From NCBI RefSeq assembly GCF_002283555.1, contig NZ_MVOI01000003.1, positions 1,352,798 to 1,416,797 of the forward strand: DNA of 64,000 nt, given 5' to 3'. Source of the stretch: Rubrivirga sp. SAORIC476 (GTDB taxonomy: Bacteria > Bacteroidota > Rhodothermia > Rhodothermales > Rubricoccaceae). The notes under the pieces are model-generated. The model did no database searches. It worked only from the letters and a program-made list of their open reading frames with translations, and was not told where the DNA came from. Positions 43,781-52,684 of the stretch are shown one piece after another (the stretch's first letter is position 1; each line of letters begins with the position of its first letter). The translations under genes and the position numbers were made by a program.

Positions 43781-45856
43781 ATGCACGCCGCCCCGCCCCG
43801 CCTCCAGACCGCGACGGACACCGTCGACGTGTCCGTCGTCATCGTGACGTACAACGTGCGGGAGTTCCTGGAGCAGGCGCTCCGGTCGGTCGAGCAGGCG
43901 AGCGCGGGGCTGACCGTCGAGACGTTCGTCGTCGACAACGACTCAGCCGACGGCTCGGCGCAGATGGTGCGCGAGCGCTTCCCGGACGTGCGGCTGATCG
44001 CCAACGAGGAAAACGTGGGCTTCGCGACGGCCAACAACCAGGCCATCCGCGAGGCGGCGGGGCGCCACGTGCTGGTCCTCAACCCGGACACGATCCTCCA
44101 GGAGGACACGCTCCGCACGATGGTCGCCTTCATGGACGACCACCCCGAGGCGGGCGCCGTCGGCTGCCGCATCCTCAACCCGGACGGCACCTTCGCGCCC
44201 GAGAGCCGCCGCGCCTTCCCGACGCCCGCGGTCGCCTTCTACCGCATCGCGGGCCTGAGCAAGCTCTTCCCGCAGAGCCCGACGTTCGGCCGCTACAACC
44301 TGACGTACCTCCCGCTCGACGAGGTCTGCGAGGTCGACGCGCTCTCGGGCTCGTGCATGATGGTGCGGCGGGACGCCGTCCTGGGTTCGGAGTCCGATGC
44401 GTCGGCGCCGGGAACGTCGGCGGGCCTCTTCGACGAAGCCTTCTTCATGTATGGGGAGGACCTCGACTGGTGCTACCGGATCCAGCAGGCGGGCTGGCGG
44501 ATCTACTACACGCCGGACACCCAGATCGTCCACTACAAGGGAGAGAGCACCAAGAAGGGCGACCTCCGCTACGTGATGCTCTTCTACGGGGCCATGCTCC
44601 GATTCGTGGAGAAGCACGTGACGCACCGCGAGGGGGCAGGCGTGGCGGACCGGATCGCGTCGGCCCTGCTGGCCGTGGGGCTCCGGCTCGGAATCGTCAG
44701 CCGGGCGGCGCTGGCGGCGCTGGGGCGGGTCGGCCGGGCGGTCTCGGGGCCCGTGGTGGATGGCGCGCTGGCGTGGGCGGCGCTCGCTGCGACGGCCGCG
44801 GCATGGAGCCGCGCCGACGGCTTCACGTTCGAGGCGAGCTACTACGCGTTCGTGCTGCCCGCCTACGCCGCCGTGCTGGTGTCGGCCGTCGGCCTGACAG
44901 GGGGCTACCGTCGGACGGGGCAGTCGCTCCGGCCGGTGCTGGCCGGCGCCGCGCTGGCCGGCCTCGCCGTGGCCGCCCTCGCCTTCTTCGTGCCGACGCT
45001 CGCCTTCAGCCGCGCGGTCGTCGGCCTCGGGCTGGGCGTGGCGGCGGGCCTGCTGCTCGCCCGGCGACTCCGTGGGCGGGCCGCGCGGAGCGCCCCCCGG
45101 CGCGCGCTGCTGGTCGGCGCGGGTGGCGAAGCAGAACGGCTCCAGCGCCTCCTCGACGACCACGCCCGCGGCAGCACGGTCGTCGGCTACGTGGCCGAGA
45201 CCGAGGCGGACGGCACGCTCCCGTGGCTCGGGCGCCCGCGCCAGCTCCGCGACCTCGCCCGCCTTCACGGGGCCAACGACATCGTCTTCGCCTCGGACAG
45301 CCTCACCAACACGGCCATCCTCGATGGCATGCGGGCGCTCCGCGACCTCCCGGTCCAGCTCAAGATCCTCGCCTCGGGCCACGACCGAATCATCGGCAAG
45401 GCGTCCGTGGAGGACTACGCGGCGCCGCTGCAGGCCGCCGAGCGGACCGTCGCGCCCCTCCGCCCGGCGTGGACGCGCCGCGTGGTCGAGGTGCCCGTCG
45501 CGGTGGCGTTCGTGCTGCTCGGCCCCGGCCTTCGGCTGCTGGCGCGGCTCCGCCCCAGCGCGCACCTCACCCGCCTCGGCACGCTGGCAGACCAGATGCC
45601 CGCCGTGCTCGCCGGCCGCCTCGCGCTCGTCGGCTACGACACCGACGGCGCACATCCGCCTCCGGCGTGGGGCCTGCTGCCCGGTGCCGTCTCGGTGCTC
45701 GACACGCGCGGCCCGCGACCCCGCACCATCGCCGAGGCGCATCGGGCGTACTGGTTCTACGCGCGGCATCAGTCCGCATGGCTGGACCTCGACATCCTGC
45801 TCCGCGCCCTCTGGGCCGAGCCGGCCGACGGGCCGACGACCTCGGCCGGAGGCTGA
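43781..45856 (+). CDS. GT2 glycosyltransferase fused to a degenerate sugar-phosphate-transferase-like half
   Basis: A 691-residue protein. Residues 15-285 are a WbbL-type GT2 rhamnosyltransferase-like domain: SVVIVTYNVREFL, VVDNDSADGS, VLNPDTIL (the DxD-like site), GSCMMVRR and FFMYGEDLDWCYR. Residues about 310-450 are four or five membrane helices. Then comes a Rossmann-like strand RALLVGAGGEAERL and a domain like the CoA-binding part of WbaP-type polyprenyl-phosphate sugar transferases. The end keeps the outer parts of the sugar-transferase domain (LTRLGTLADQMPAVLAGRLALVGYD and the terminal WLDLDILLRALW) but lacks the catalytic core. So the C-terminal half is probably non-catalytic. It likely adds a sugar to a lipid-linked glycan at the membrane. 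Confidence 0.8.
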   Translation: MHAAPPRLQTATDTVDVSVVIVTYNVREFLEQALRSVEQASAGLTVETFVVDNDSADGSAQMVRERFPDVRLIANEENVGFATANNQAIREAAGRHVLVLNPDTILQEDTLRTMVAFMDDHPEAGAVGCRILNPDGTFAPESRRAFPTPAVAFYRIAGLSKLFPQSPTFGRYNLTYLPLDEVCEVDALSGSCMMVRRDAVLGSESDASAPGTSAGLFDEAFFMYGEDLDWCYRIQQAGWRIYYTPDTQIVHYKGESTKKGDLRYVMLFYGAMLRFVEKHVTHREGAGVADRIASALLAVGLRLGIVSRAALAALGRVGRAVSGPVVDGALAWAALAATAAAWSRADGFTFEASYYAFVLPAYAAVLVSAVGLTGGYRRTGQSLRPVLAGAALAGLAVAALAFFVPTLAFSRAVVGLGLGVAAGLLLARRLRGRAARSAPRRALLVGAGGEAERLQRLLDDHARGSTVVGYVAETEADGTLPWLGRPRQLRDLARLHGANDIVFASDSLTNTAILDGMRALRDLPVQLKILASGHDRIIGKASVEDYAAPLQAAERTVAPLRPAWTRRVVEVPVAVAFVLLGPGLRLLARLRPSAHLTRLGTLADQMPAVLAGRLALVGYDTDGAHPPPAWGLLPGAVSVLDTRGPRPRTIAEAHRAYWFYARHQSAWLDLDILLRALWAEPADGPTTSAGG

Positions 45857-45926
45857 CACAGCCCCCGGCCCGGCACCCACCGGAGACTCTGTGACGCGGG
45901 GTCGCCGCCTCGACCGAGCGGAGCGC

Positions 45927-45934
45927 TACCTTTG
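45927..45934 (+). promoter_or_regulatory. Putative -7 promoter element TACCTTTG before accA
   Basis: An exact TAnnTTTG match that is followed by three bases and the accA ATG. It would give a leaderless message. Confidence 0.55.
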
Positions 45935-45937
45935 GGC

Positions 45938-46918
45938 ATGGCTCATCTCCTCGACTTCGAGAAGCCCCTCGCCGACCTCGAGGCCAAGCTCTCCGAGCTG
46001 CGCGCCTTCGAGGCCGAGGACGGCTCCGTCGACCTCTCCGCCCAGGTCGCCGCGCTCGAAACCCGCGTCGACACCCTCCGGCAGTCGATCTACCGCGGCC
46101 TCACGCGGTGGCAGCGCGTGCAACTCGCGCGCCACCCCGAGCGGCCCTACACGCTCGACTACATCGGCGCCCTCACGTCGGGGTTCACCGAACTCCACGG
46201 CGACCGCCTCTTCGCCGACGACCGCGCGCTCGTCGGCGGCCCGTCAACGTTCCGCGGCTCGCGCTACGGCTCCGTCGACCGCGCCGTGATGGTGCTCGGT
46301 CACCAGAAGGGACGCGACACCAAGCAGCGCAAGGAGCGCCGCTTCGGGATGCCCAACCCCGAGGGCTACCGCAAGGCCCAGCGGCTGATGGAGATGGCGG
46401 CCAAGTTCGGCAAGCCCATCATCACGTTCCTCGACACGCCCGGCGCGTACCCCGGCCTGGAGGCCGAGGAGCGCGGCCAGGCCGAGGCCATTGCCCGCAA
46501 CCTGCTCGTCATGGCTCGGCTGCCGGTGCCCATCATCATCGTCGTGATCGGCGAGGGGGCGTCGGGCGGCGCGCTCGGCATCGGCGTCGGCGATCGCGTG
46601 CTGATGCTGGAGAACGCGTGGTACTCGGTCATCTCGCCGGAGTCCTGCTCGTCCATCCTGTGGCGCTCCTGGGACCACAAGGAGGACGCGGCGCGGGCGC
46701 TCAAGTTGACCGCGCCCGACCTCATCCAGCACGCCGTCATCGACGAGATCGTGTCCGAGCCCGTCGGCGGCGCCCACCGCGATCCGGCGGCGACGTTCGA
46801 CGCGACCGGCCGCGCCATCGCGACCCACCTCGACCACCTGCTCGGCCTCGACACCGACGCGCTCCTCGACGGACGCCTCGCCAAGTTCGACGCGATGGGC
46901 TCGTTCGAGGAACGCTAG
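45938..46918 (+). CDS. accA: Acetyl-CoA carboxylase carboxyltransferase subunit alpha
   Basis: A 326-residue protein of normal length. It shows [14 protein letters not shown] at the start, the block [20 protein letters not shown], then [70 protein letters not shown] and [13 protein letters not shown]. These are the oxyanion and biotin-site blocks of the crotonase-fold alpha subunit. With AccD it carboxylates acetyl-CoA to malonyl-CoA for fatty-acid synthesis. The beta subunit is not in this window. Start at the ATG three bases after an exact -7 box. Confidence 0.97.
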   Translation: MAHLLDFEKPLADLEAKLSELRAFEAEDGSVDLSAQVAALETRVDTLRQSIYRGLTRWQRVQLARHPERPYTLDYIGALTSGFTELHGDRLFADDRALVGGPSTFRGSRYGSVDRAVMVLGHQKGRDTKQRKERRFGMPNPEGYRKAQRLMEMAAKFGKPIITFLDTPGAYPGLEAEERGQAEAIARNLLVMARLPVPIIIVVIGEGASGGALGIGVGDRVLMLENAWYSVISPESCSSILWRSWDHKEDAARALKLTAPDLIQHAVIDEIVSEPVGGAHRDPAATFDATGRAIATHLDHLLGLDTDALLDGRLAKFDAMGSFEER

Positions 46919-46924
46919 CGCCGT

Positions 46925-46944
46925 CCGCCTCGGCCCCGAGGCGG
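46925..46944. repeat. 20-base palindrome, CCGCCTCGG family copy 3
   Basis: CCGCCTCGGCCCCGAGGCGG, a perfect inverted repeat apart from its two centre bases. It starts six bases after the accA stop and lies between two same-strand genes. Confidence 0.7.
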
Positions 46945-46973
46945 CGTGCGTCGCGCCTCACCGCTGCCCGCCC

Positions 46974-47375
46974 ATGCTGAGCTACGTCCACCGCCACCGC
47001 GTCCGGTACCGCGAGTGCGACCCGATGGGGGTCGTCTACCATGCCCACGTGGTCGACTGGTTCGAGGCGGCACGGACGGAGGCGCTCCGCGAGGCCGGGC
47101 TGCCGTACCGCGAGTTGGAAGAGAGCGGCGTCATCATGCCGGTCGTGGACCTGTCCGTGAAGTACCACGCGAGCGTGTTCTACGACGACCTCGTCGAGGT
47201 GGAGGCGTCGTTTCCGAGCGTCGGCGTGCGGCTGCCGATCGACTACGCGGTGCGCCGGGTCGGTGAGGAGAAGGTGCTCATCTCGGGTCGCGTGACGCTC
47301 TGCTTCGTCGATCGGGAGCGGGGGCGGCCAGTGGCGCCGCCGGACCGCGTGCGGGCTGTCTTCGAACGGGAATGA
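46974..47375 (+). CDS. YbgC-like acyl-CoA thioesterase (4HBT, hotdog fold)
   Basis: A 133-residue hotdog-fold protein. The catalytic-type block is RYRECDPMGVVYHAHVVDWFEAART, in which Asp near residue 18 and the following His match the 4-hydroxybenzoyl-CoA thioesterase site. The later strand VKYHASVFYDDLVEVEASF is also typical. It likely hydrolyses short acyl-CoA or acyl-ACP in the cytoplasm. Its stop overlaps the DUF3052 start by four bases (ATGA), so the two are coupled. It follows accA, which agrees with a lipid role. Confidence 0.88.
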   Translation: MLSYVHRHRVRYRECDPMGVVYHAHVVDWFEAARTEALREAGLPYRELEESGVIMPVVDLSVKYHASVFYDDLVEVEASFPSVGVRLPIDYAVRRVGEEKVLISGRVTLCFVDRERGRPVAPPDRVRAVFERE

Positions 47376-47764
47376 GCAAGGCGCTCTGGCGGAAACTCGG
47401 CTACCGTCGCGGGATGGTCGCGTGCCTCGACGAGGCGCCCGAGCACTACCGCGCGCTGCTCCGCGGCCTGCCCCAGGATGTCCGCCTCGACGGGACGCTG
47501 GACGACCGCCCGAAGCTGATCCACCACTTCACGACCGAGGCGGAGGGCCTGCGCGCCCGGCTGGCCGTGTTCAAGGACGTGATCCCGAAGACCGGCGCCA
47601 TCTGGATCTCGTGGCCGAAGAAGGCCTCCGGTGTGCCGACCGACATGTCCGGCGACGCCGTCCGCGCCGCCGCCCTGCCGCTCGGGCTGGTGGACGTCAA
47701 GGTCTGCCGCATCGACCAGACCTGGACGGCGTTGAAGCTGGTGATCCGGAAGGAGGACCGCTAG
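47372..47764 (+). CDS. DUF3052 family protein
   Basis: A 130-residue protein that closely follows the DUF3052 pattern: an N-terminal KLGYRRGM motif, an internal helix, then the conserved strand-turn WISWPKKASGVPTDMSGD, ALPLGLVDVKVCRIDQTWTALKLVIR. The family function is not known. Neighbours are a thioesterase (start overlap of four bases) and an exported MBL hydrolase. No signal peptide. Confidence 0.85.
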   Translation: MSKALWRKLGYRRGMVACLDEAPEHYRALLRGLPQDVRLDGTLDDRPKLIHHFTTEAEGLRARLAVFKDVIPKTGAIWISWPKKASGVPTDMSGDAVRAAALPLGLVDVKVCRIDQTWTALKLVIRKEDR

Positions 47765-47851
47765 CGGGCTCCTTTGGGAGATCCTGATGCGCGCGTCGCG
47801 GGGAACCGAACGCGCCGCCCCTGCGAAGTCGAGGAAACCGCCCCCGTCGCC

Positions 47852-48778
47852 GTGTCCCTCTCCCGCCGTCAGTTCGTCGCCCGGAGCGCCGCCGCCACCG
47901 CCGCGCTGCCCTTCCTCACCCCCCTCGCCTCGGCGAGCCCGCTAGCCACCCCGCCGAGGTGGGCCGCCCCGGCTTCCGGGCGGGCGGAGTTCACCGACAT
48001 CCGCCGCGGCGTGGGCGCGTTCACGGACCGTGGCGGGACCATCGGGTACCTGAAGAGCGACGCCGCGCTGGTGGCCGTCGACACCCAGTTCCCGGAGTCG
48101 GCGCAGATCTTCCTCGACGGGCTCCGCGAGGGCAGTGACCGACGGCTGGACGTGCTCGTCAACACGCACCACCACGGCGACCACACGGCGGGCAACGCGG
48201 TGCTGGCGCCCGTCGCCGACCTGCACGTGGCCCACGAGGCCGTGCCCGGCCTGCAGCGCGCCCGCGCCGTCGGCAGCGACGGCTACGCTACCCAGCGCTA
48301 CGCCGACGAGACGTTTCGCGAGTCGTGGCGGGCCGACCTCGGCGACGAGGTCCTCGCGCTCCACTACTTCGGCCCCGCGCATACCTGCGGCGACGCCGTG
48401 GTCCACTTCGAGCGCGCCGACGTGGTCCACATGGGCGACCTCGTGTTCAACCGCCGCCAGCCGTTCATCGACCGGGCCGGTGGCGCCTCGGTCGAGGCCT
48501 GGGGCACGCTCCTCGAAACCGTCCACAGCCGGTTCTCCGACGAAACCGCGTTCGTGTTCGGCCACGCGGGCGACGGCTTCCCGGTCATCGGCACGCGTGC
48601 CGACCTGCTGACGATGCGCGACTTCCTCGCCGCCGCTCGCCGCGCCATCGTGCCCCGCGCGGCCGATGGCGCCACCGCGGTCGACATCGAGGGGCTTCTC
48701 ATTCCGGGCTTCGAGGACTGGGGCGAGACGCCCGCGCGCGTCGCCGAGCCCATCATCGCCGAGTTCGCCGGCGGCTGA
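47852..48778 (+). CDS. Exported metallo-beta-lactamase-fold hydrolase with Tat signal
   Basis: A 308-residue protein from a GTG start, chosen because it begins a twin-arginine signal (LSRRQFVARSAAATAALPFLTPLASA). The metal-binding HxHxDH motif is in NTHHHGDHTAGN at about residue 105, with later ligands in GPAHTCGD, MGDLVFNRR and FGHAGD. This is the SoxH/quinoprotein-relay-like MBL group. The two metal ions and substrate are unknown; a lactamase role is not implied. It would be folded in the cytoplasm and exported. A perfect 22-base palindrome follows 20 bases after its stop. Confidence 0.85.
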   Translation: MSLSRRQFVARSAAATAALPFLTPLASASPLATPPRWAAPASGRAEFTDIRRGVGAFTDRGGTIGYLKSDAALVAVDTQFPESAQIFLDGLREGSDRRLDVLVNTHHHGDHTAGNAVLAPVADLHVAHEAVPGLQRARAVGSDGYATQRYADETFRESWRADLGDEVLALHYFGPAHTCGDAVVHFERADVVHMGDLVFNRRQPFIDRAGGASVEAWGTLLETVHSRFSDETAFVFGHAGDGFPVIGTRADLLTMRDFLAAARRAIVPRAADGATAVDIEGLLIPGFEDWGETPARVAEPIIAEFAGG

Positions 48779-48797
48779 GGCCCCCGGCCGCACCGTC

Positions 48798-48819
48798 GCG
48801 CCGTAGCATGCTACGGCGC
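48798..48819. repeat. Perfect 22-base palindrome before nadC
   Basis: Eleven-base arms, GCGCCGTAGCA and its exact reverse complement, with no spacer, centred on the GCATGC hexamer. It lies between the MBL gene and nadC, 31 bases before the nadC ATG. It could be an operator for a dimeric regulator, a hairpin terminator, or a REP-like copy; the flank CCGTAGC also occurs before the 23011 palindrome. Confidence 0.6.
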
Positions 48820-48849
48820 TCCCCCGATGCCGCCTCGTCTCCTCCCCGC

Positions 48850-49752
48850 ATGCTGCCTCTCCCCGACGCCGTCGCCGCCGACCTCTCCGACCTGATCACC
48901 CGCGCCCTCGCCGAGGACCTCGGCACCGGCGACGTGACCACCGAGGCGACCATCCCCGAGGGCACCCGCGCGACGGCGCGCTTCCTGCTCAAGGAGGACG
49001 GCGTCGTGGCCGGGCTGGCCGTCGCCGAGCGCGTGTTCGAGGCGGTCGACCCCGCGCTTCAGGTGACGTGGACGGCGGCCGACGGCGACCGGCTCACGGC
49101 CGGGACCGTGTTTGGGACCGTCGTCGGGCGAGCCCGGTCGATCCTGGTGGCCGAGCGGCTGGCGCTCAACCTGATGCAGCGCATGGGCGGCGTGGCGACG
49201 GCCGCAGCGCGAATGGCGGAGAAAGCCGCTCCGGCGACCGTGCTCGACACCCGCAAGACGGTGCCCGGCCTGCGGATGCTCGACAAGTGGGCCGTCGCGC
49301 TGGGCGGCGCCCAGAACCACCGCGTCGGGCTCTACGACATGGTGCTGGTGAAGGACAACCACATCGCCGCGGCGGGCGGCATCCGGCAGGCCATCGAGGC
49401 GGTCGGGCGCCACACCGAGGCGGCCGGCCTCGACGTGCCCGTGGAGGTGGAGGCGCGCACGCTCGACGAGGTCGACGCCGTGCTCGCGGCCGTCCGCGAC
49501 GGCGCCCGGGTGGACCGCGTGCTGCTCGACAACATGGCTCGACGCACGCCCGACGGCCTGGACGTGTCGGTGCTGGAGGAGGCCGTGCGCCGCGTCGGCA
49601 ACGCGATCCAGACCGAGGCGTCCGGCAACGTCACGCTCGACACCGTCGGGCGGATCGGCGCGACCGGCGTGGACTTCATCTCGTCCGGCGCGCTGACGCA
49701 CTCCGTGACGGCGCTCGACGTGTCGCTGAAGATCGGCCTGGAGCCGTGCTGA
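48850..49752 (+). CDS. nadC: Nicotinate-nucleotide pyrophosphorylase (carboxylating)
   Basis: A 300-residue quinolinate phosphoribosyltransferase. Family landmarks are visible: the start ALAEDLGTGDVTTEATIP, LKEDGVVAGLAVAERVF, the core DTRKTVPGLRMLDKWAVALGGAQNHR, LVKDNHIAAAGG and VDFISSGALTHSV near the end. It makes nicotinate mononucleotide from quinolinate in de novo NAD synthesis. nadA and nadB are not nearby. The ATG at LPLPDA is chosen; another ATG lies 45 bases upstream in frame. A stem overlaps the stop codon. Confidence 0.96.
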   Translation: MLPLPDAVAADLSDLITRALAEDLGTGDVTTEATIPEGTRATARFLLKEDGVVAGLAVAERVFEAVDPALQVTWTAADGDRLTAGTVFGTVVGRARSILVAERLALNLMQRMGGVATAAARMAEKAAPATVLDTRKTVPGLRMLDKWAVALGGAQNHRVGLYDMVLVKDNHIAAAGGIRQAIEAVGRHTEAAGLDVPVEVEARTLDEVDAVLAAVRDGARVDRVLLDNMARRTPDGLDVSVLEEAVRRVGNAIQTEASGNVTLDTVGRIGATGVDFISSGALTHSVTALDVSLKIGLEPC

Positions 49753-49758
49753 CGGCTC
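49741..49758 (+). terminator. Hairpin over the nadC stop
   Basis: GAGCCGT pairs perfectly with ACGGCTC around a four-base loop, and includes the nadC stop codon. No T-run follows. Confidence 0.4.
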
Positions 49759-49784
49759 CGGCACGTGAGGCCGTAGACTGCATC

Positions 49785-51965
49785 ATGCGCGTGTCTCTGC
49801 TCGGCCTCCTTCTCGCCGTCGCCCTCGGGGCGTCCGCCCAGGGCATCCCTGGGGAGGCAGCGACCCGGGCGAGCGACGTACCGGACCTCGCGTGGACTTG
49901 GAGCCCCGAGCCGCGCTGGCTGGACGGCGTCGCCGACGCCAACCAGCGGTGGTTCTTCGGCGGGCTCGGCTTCGGGGAGCCGTTCGTCCACACGACCGTC
50001 GCCGACCGCGACATCCCGCCAGTCGTGGTCGTGTTCGACCGCTCGCTGGAGACGCTCGCGCGCGTCTTCGACTACCGGGCCGGGCTGGCGGACCGCGGCA
50101 CCGGCCGCTTCTTCGGCGCGGCCTACGACGTGTCCGACCCGGACGCGCCGCGCCGCCTCAACGTCGGCTTCCTGGAGGACCGCAACGCGGGGCGACCCAA
50201 CGGACGCTGGGAGCCCGACGTCTCGCCCACCGGCGGGCACGAGTACTTGCTGATCTTCGCCAGCGACTACGACGGCACCGGCGAGACGTACGCGGGCCAG
50301 ACGGGCTACCGCCTCGACACCTACTACGGGCTCGCGGCGCGCGTCCGTGACGGGCATGCGCTTTACGAGGCCCCGGCCGAGATGCGGCTGACGCCTGCGC
50401 CCCTCCGCGACGTGGTGGTGGCGGCCATCGCCAACGGCGTCGCCGAAGTCGACTGGACAGCGGCGGCCTACACGGGCGCCACCGAGGTCCGCGTCGTCGC
50501 CGACGGCGCCGTGATCGGGACCGCGGCGCCCGCGGCAGGCACGCTCCGGCTCACGGGCCTCGACCCGACCCGCGAGGTCAACCTAGCCGTCCAGCTCTGG
50601 ACGCCCGACGGCCAGATCGGCGAGCGGACGGTGTCGGTCCGCGCGAAGACCTCCTCGGGCGTGGCGGGCGCCTCGCACCTCGACCCTGGCCGCGCCGGGC
50701 CCGGCTCCTACGGCGACACGTGGGGCTACACTGCGCCCGACGGCACCGAGTATGCCCTGCTGGCGGTCCGCGAGGCCGGGCTCTCGGTTATCGACATCAC
50801 CGGGGCGCCGGCCGCGCCACCCGTCGAGGTCGGCTTCCTGGCCGCGCCGCCCGGCACGCTGGACGCCAAGGACGTGAAGGTGTACGGGCACCACGCGTAC
50901 GTCGTCAACGAGAGCGGGCCGATCCAGATCGTCGACCTGTCAGACCCGGCGGTGCCGGCGCAGGTGGGGCTCCTGGATGTCCAGCCCGGCGTGAGCGGCG
51001 GCGGGGCGCACAACGTGCTCGTGGCCGAGGGCCACCTCTGGGTCACCGGAGGGCGCACGACGGGAAACGCGGGTGTCCGCGTCTACTCCCTCGCCGACCC
51101 CGCCCGGCCCGTCCTCACCGACACCTTCGAGCCGACGCACCAGGCGGTCGCGTATTACCACGACTTCGAGGTCCGTGACGGCATCGGCTACGGCGCGGCG
51201 ATCTACGCCAGCGGTGGCGTGGACGTGCTCGACGTGTCGGATCCGTCCGACCTCCGCCTGCTCGCCACGTTCACGTACCCCGGCGCGGGCGCCCACAACA
51301 CCTGCACCACGGAAGACGGCGCGACAGTCTATGTGAGCGACGAGATCGGGTCGAGCGGCAACTGGATCCGCATCTTCGACGTGGCTGACCTCGGCAACCC
51401 GGAGTTGGTGGGCGCGGTGATCGTGGACCCGGAGGCGGTGGTCCACAACTGCTACGTCCGCGGCGACCGGCTCTACGTGGCCCATTACACCGAGGGCCTC
51501 CGTGTGTTCGACATCTCGGACCCGCACGCGCCCGTCGAGACGGCCTACCTGGACACGTACCTCGACACGGGCTACGGCTTCCGGGGCGCGTGGACGGCGT
51601 ACCCGTACTTCGCCTCGGGCAAGGTGATCGTGTCCGATCTCCAGTCTGGCCTCTGGGTGGTCACGCTGACCGACGACCCGGTCGATGCCGAGCCGCTGCC
51701 CGCACCGGTGGTCGGCCTGCGCGCGTGGCCCAACCCGACCGCGGGCGCGGCGACGCTGGCCTACACCCTCGACGCCCCGGCCGAGGCCGAGGTGGTCGTG
51801 GCAGACCTGCTCGGCCGCGAGGTCGCCCGCCTCGGAGGGAGCGAGGAGGCGGGGACGCACCGCCTCCGCGTCGAGACGCGCGCGCTGCCCGCCGGCGTCT
51901 ACGTCGCCCGGCTCATCGTCGATGGGCGCCTCCACGCCTCGACCGTGCTGACCGTCGCACGGTGA
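49785..51965 (+). CDS. LVIVD-repeat (choice-of-anchor B) secreted protein with T9SS sorting domain
   Basis: A 726-residue protein with a signal peptide (RVSLLGLLLAVALGASAQ). Residues about 50-220 form an unassigned N-terminal region, then a fibronectin-like strand pattern. Residues about 300-640 hold beta-propeller-like LVIVD repeats (AGLSVIDITGA, GPIQIVDLSDPA, GVRVYSLADPA, GGVDVLDVSDPS, EGLRVFDISDPH), as in the choice-of-anchor B family. The C-terminus is a T9SS type A domain: AWPNPTAGA, AEVVVADLLGREVARL, LPAGVYVARLIVDG. It should be exported through the outer membrane. Several His and Asp residues sit at the repeat tops (YGHHAYV, YYHDFEV), as in some metal-binding members. The role is unknown. 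Confidence 0.82.
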   Translation: MRVSLLGLLLAVALGASAQGIPGEAATRASDVPDLAWTWSPEPRWLDGVADANQRWFFGGLGFGEPFVHTTVADRDIPPVVVVFDRSLETLARVFDYRAGLADRGTGRFFGAAYDVSDPDAPRRLNVGFLEDRNAGRPNGRWEPDVSPTGGHEYLLIFASDYDGTGETYAGQTGYRLDTYYGLAARVRDGHALYEAPAEMRLTPAPLRDVVVAAIANGVAEVDWTAAAYTGATEVRVVADGAVIGTAAPAAGTLRLTGLDPTREVNLAVQLWTPDGQIGERTVSVRAKTSSGVAGASHLDPGRAGPGSYGDTWGYTAPDGTEYALLAVREAGLSVIDITGAPAAPPVEVGFLAAPPGTLDAKDVKVYGHHAYVVNESGPIQIVDLSDPAVPAQVGLLDVQPGVSGGGAHNVLVAEGHLWVTGGRTTGNAGVRVYSLADPARPVLTDTFEPTHQAVAYYHDFEVRDGIGYGAAIYASGGVDVLDVSDPSDLRLLATFTYPGAGAHNTCTTEDGATVYVSDEIGSSGNWIRIFDVADLGNPELVGAVIVDPEAVVHNCYVRGDRLYVAHYTEGLRVFDISDPHAPVETAYLDTYLDTGYGFRGAWTAYPYFASGKVIVSDLQSGLWVVTLTDDPVDAEPLPAPVVGLRAWPNPTAGAATLAYTLDAPAEAEVVVADLLGREVARLGGSEEAGTHRLRVETRALPAGVYVARLIVDGRLHASTVLTVAR

Positions 51966-51971
51966 CGAGAG

Positions 51972-51986
51972 CGGGCAGGACGCCCG
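51972..51986. terminator. Hairpin between convergent cargo and rlpA genes
   Basis: CGGGC and GCCCG pair around a five-base loop, in the 25-base gap between two convergent stops. No T-run. Confidence 0.3.
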
Positions 51987-51990
51987 GCCC

Positions 51991-52440
51991 TTACACGTGG
52001 CGGACCTTGCGCCGCGGCGGCGCCTGGCGGCTCGGCAACGTCGCCGGATTCACGATCTCGTAGCGCACGCGGTGGGTGCCGCGCTGACGCATCCGCAGGC
52101 GGTCCGCCGCGCCGCCCGAGAGGTCCAGCTGGCGGCCCCGGATGAACGGCCCGCGGTCGTTGACGCGCACCAGCACGCGGCGGCCGTTGTGGACGGAGGT
52201 CACCCGGAGGAGCGTCCCGAACGGGAGCGAGCGGTGGGCCACGGTCAGCGCGCTGTGGTTGTAGCGCTCGCCGTTGGCGGTCCGGTTGCCGTGCAGGGAG
52301 GCAGCGTAGTAGCTCGCCACGCCCGACTGGGCGGCCCGGCGGCTCTCGGCGCGGCGGCCGCCCGGAGCGATGGGGCCCGACTGGGCAAGGGCGGGGAGCG
52401 AGAGGGCCGCGAGGGCCAGAATCAAAAGCGGTCGCGTCAC
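51991..52440 (-). CDS. rlpA: RlpA-like double-psi beta-barrel protein
   Basis: A 149-residue protein with a signal peptide (LLILALAALSLPALAQ) from a GTG start. The double-psi barrel shows VASYYAASLHGNRTANGE, YNHSALTVAHRSLPFGTLLRV and VRVNDRGPFIRGRQLDLS. The Asp of VNDRGP is the family catalytic residue. RlpA-type proteins are lytic transglycosylases for peptidoglycan lacking stem peptides, or structural septal proteins. No SPOR domain is present, so septal targeting may be absent. It has no lipobox, unlike E. coli RlpA. Confidence 0.88.
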   Translation of the reverse strand: MTRPLLILALAALSLPALAQSGPIAPGGRRAESRRAAQSGVASYYAASLHGNRTANGERYNHSALTVAHRSLPFGTLLRVTSVHNGRRVLVRVNDRGPFIRGRQLDLSGGAADRLRMRQRGTHRVRYEIVNPATLPSRQAPPRRKVRHV

Positions 52441-52654
52441 ACAGAAGGTGGCGGGTGATACAGCGCGGACGGGCCCCAGAGGCGGGCGCCGTGAGGTCTG
52501 AGGGCCGAGGATAGGGCGCCCCCCCGCGTGCCTCGACGCACCAAGCCCTGTATCGCGGAGTCTTGGACGCCCCTTGACCAGGCCTCCGGCGGACCGCCAC
52601 CGGGCCTCCACAAAGGCAACCGACTGTCATGCACAGTGGACACGGGGCGCCTTC

Positions 52655-52663
52655 TATCTTCCC
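52655..52663 (+). promoter_or_regulatory. Putative -7 promoter element TATCTTCCC before plsY
   Basis: TATCTTCCC lies 21 bases before the GTG start of plsY, in the 244-base divergent spacer with rlpA, in which no other clear signal or gene was seen. Confidence 0.45.
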
Positions 52664-52684
52664 GTCCCCCTCTCCCCCGCGCCG

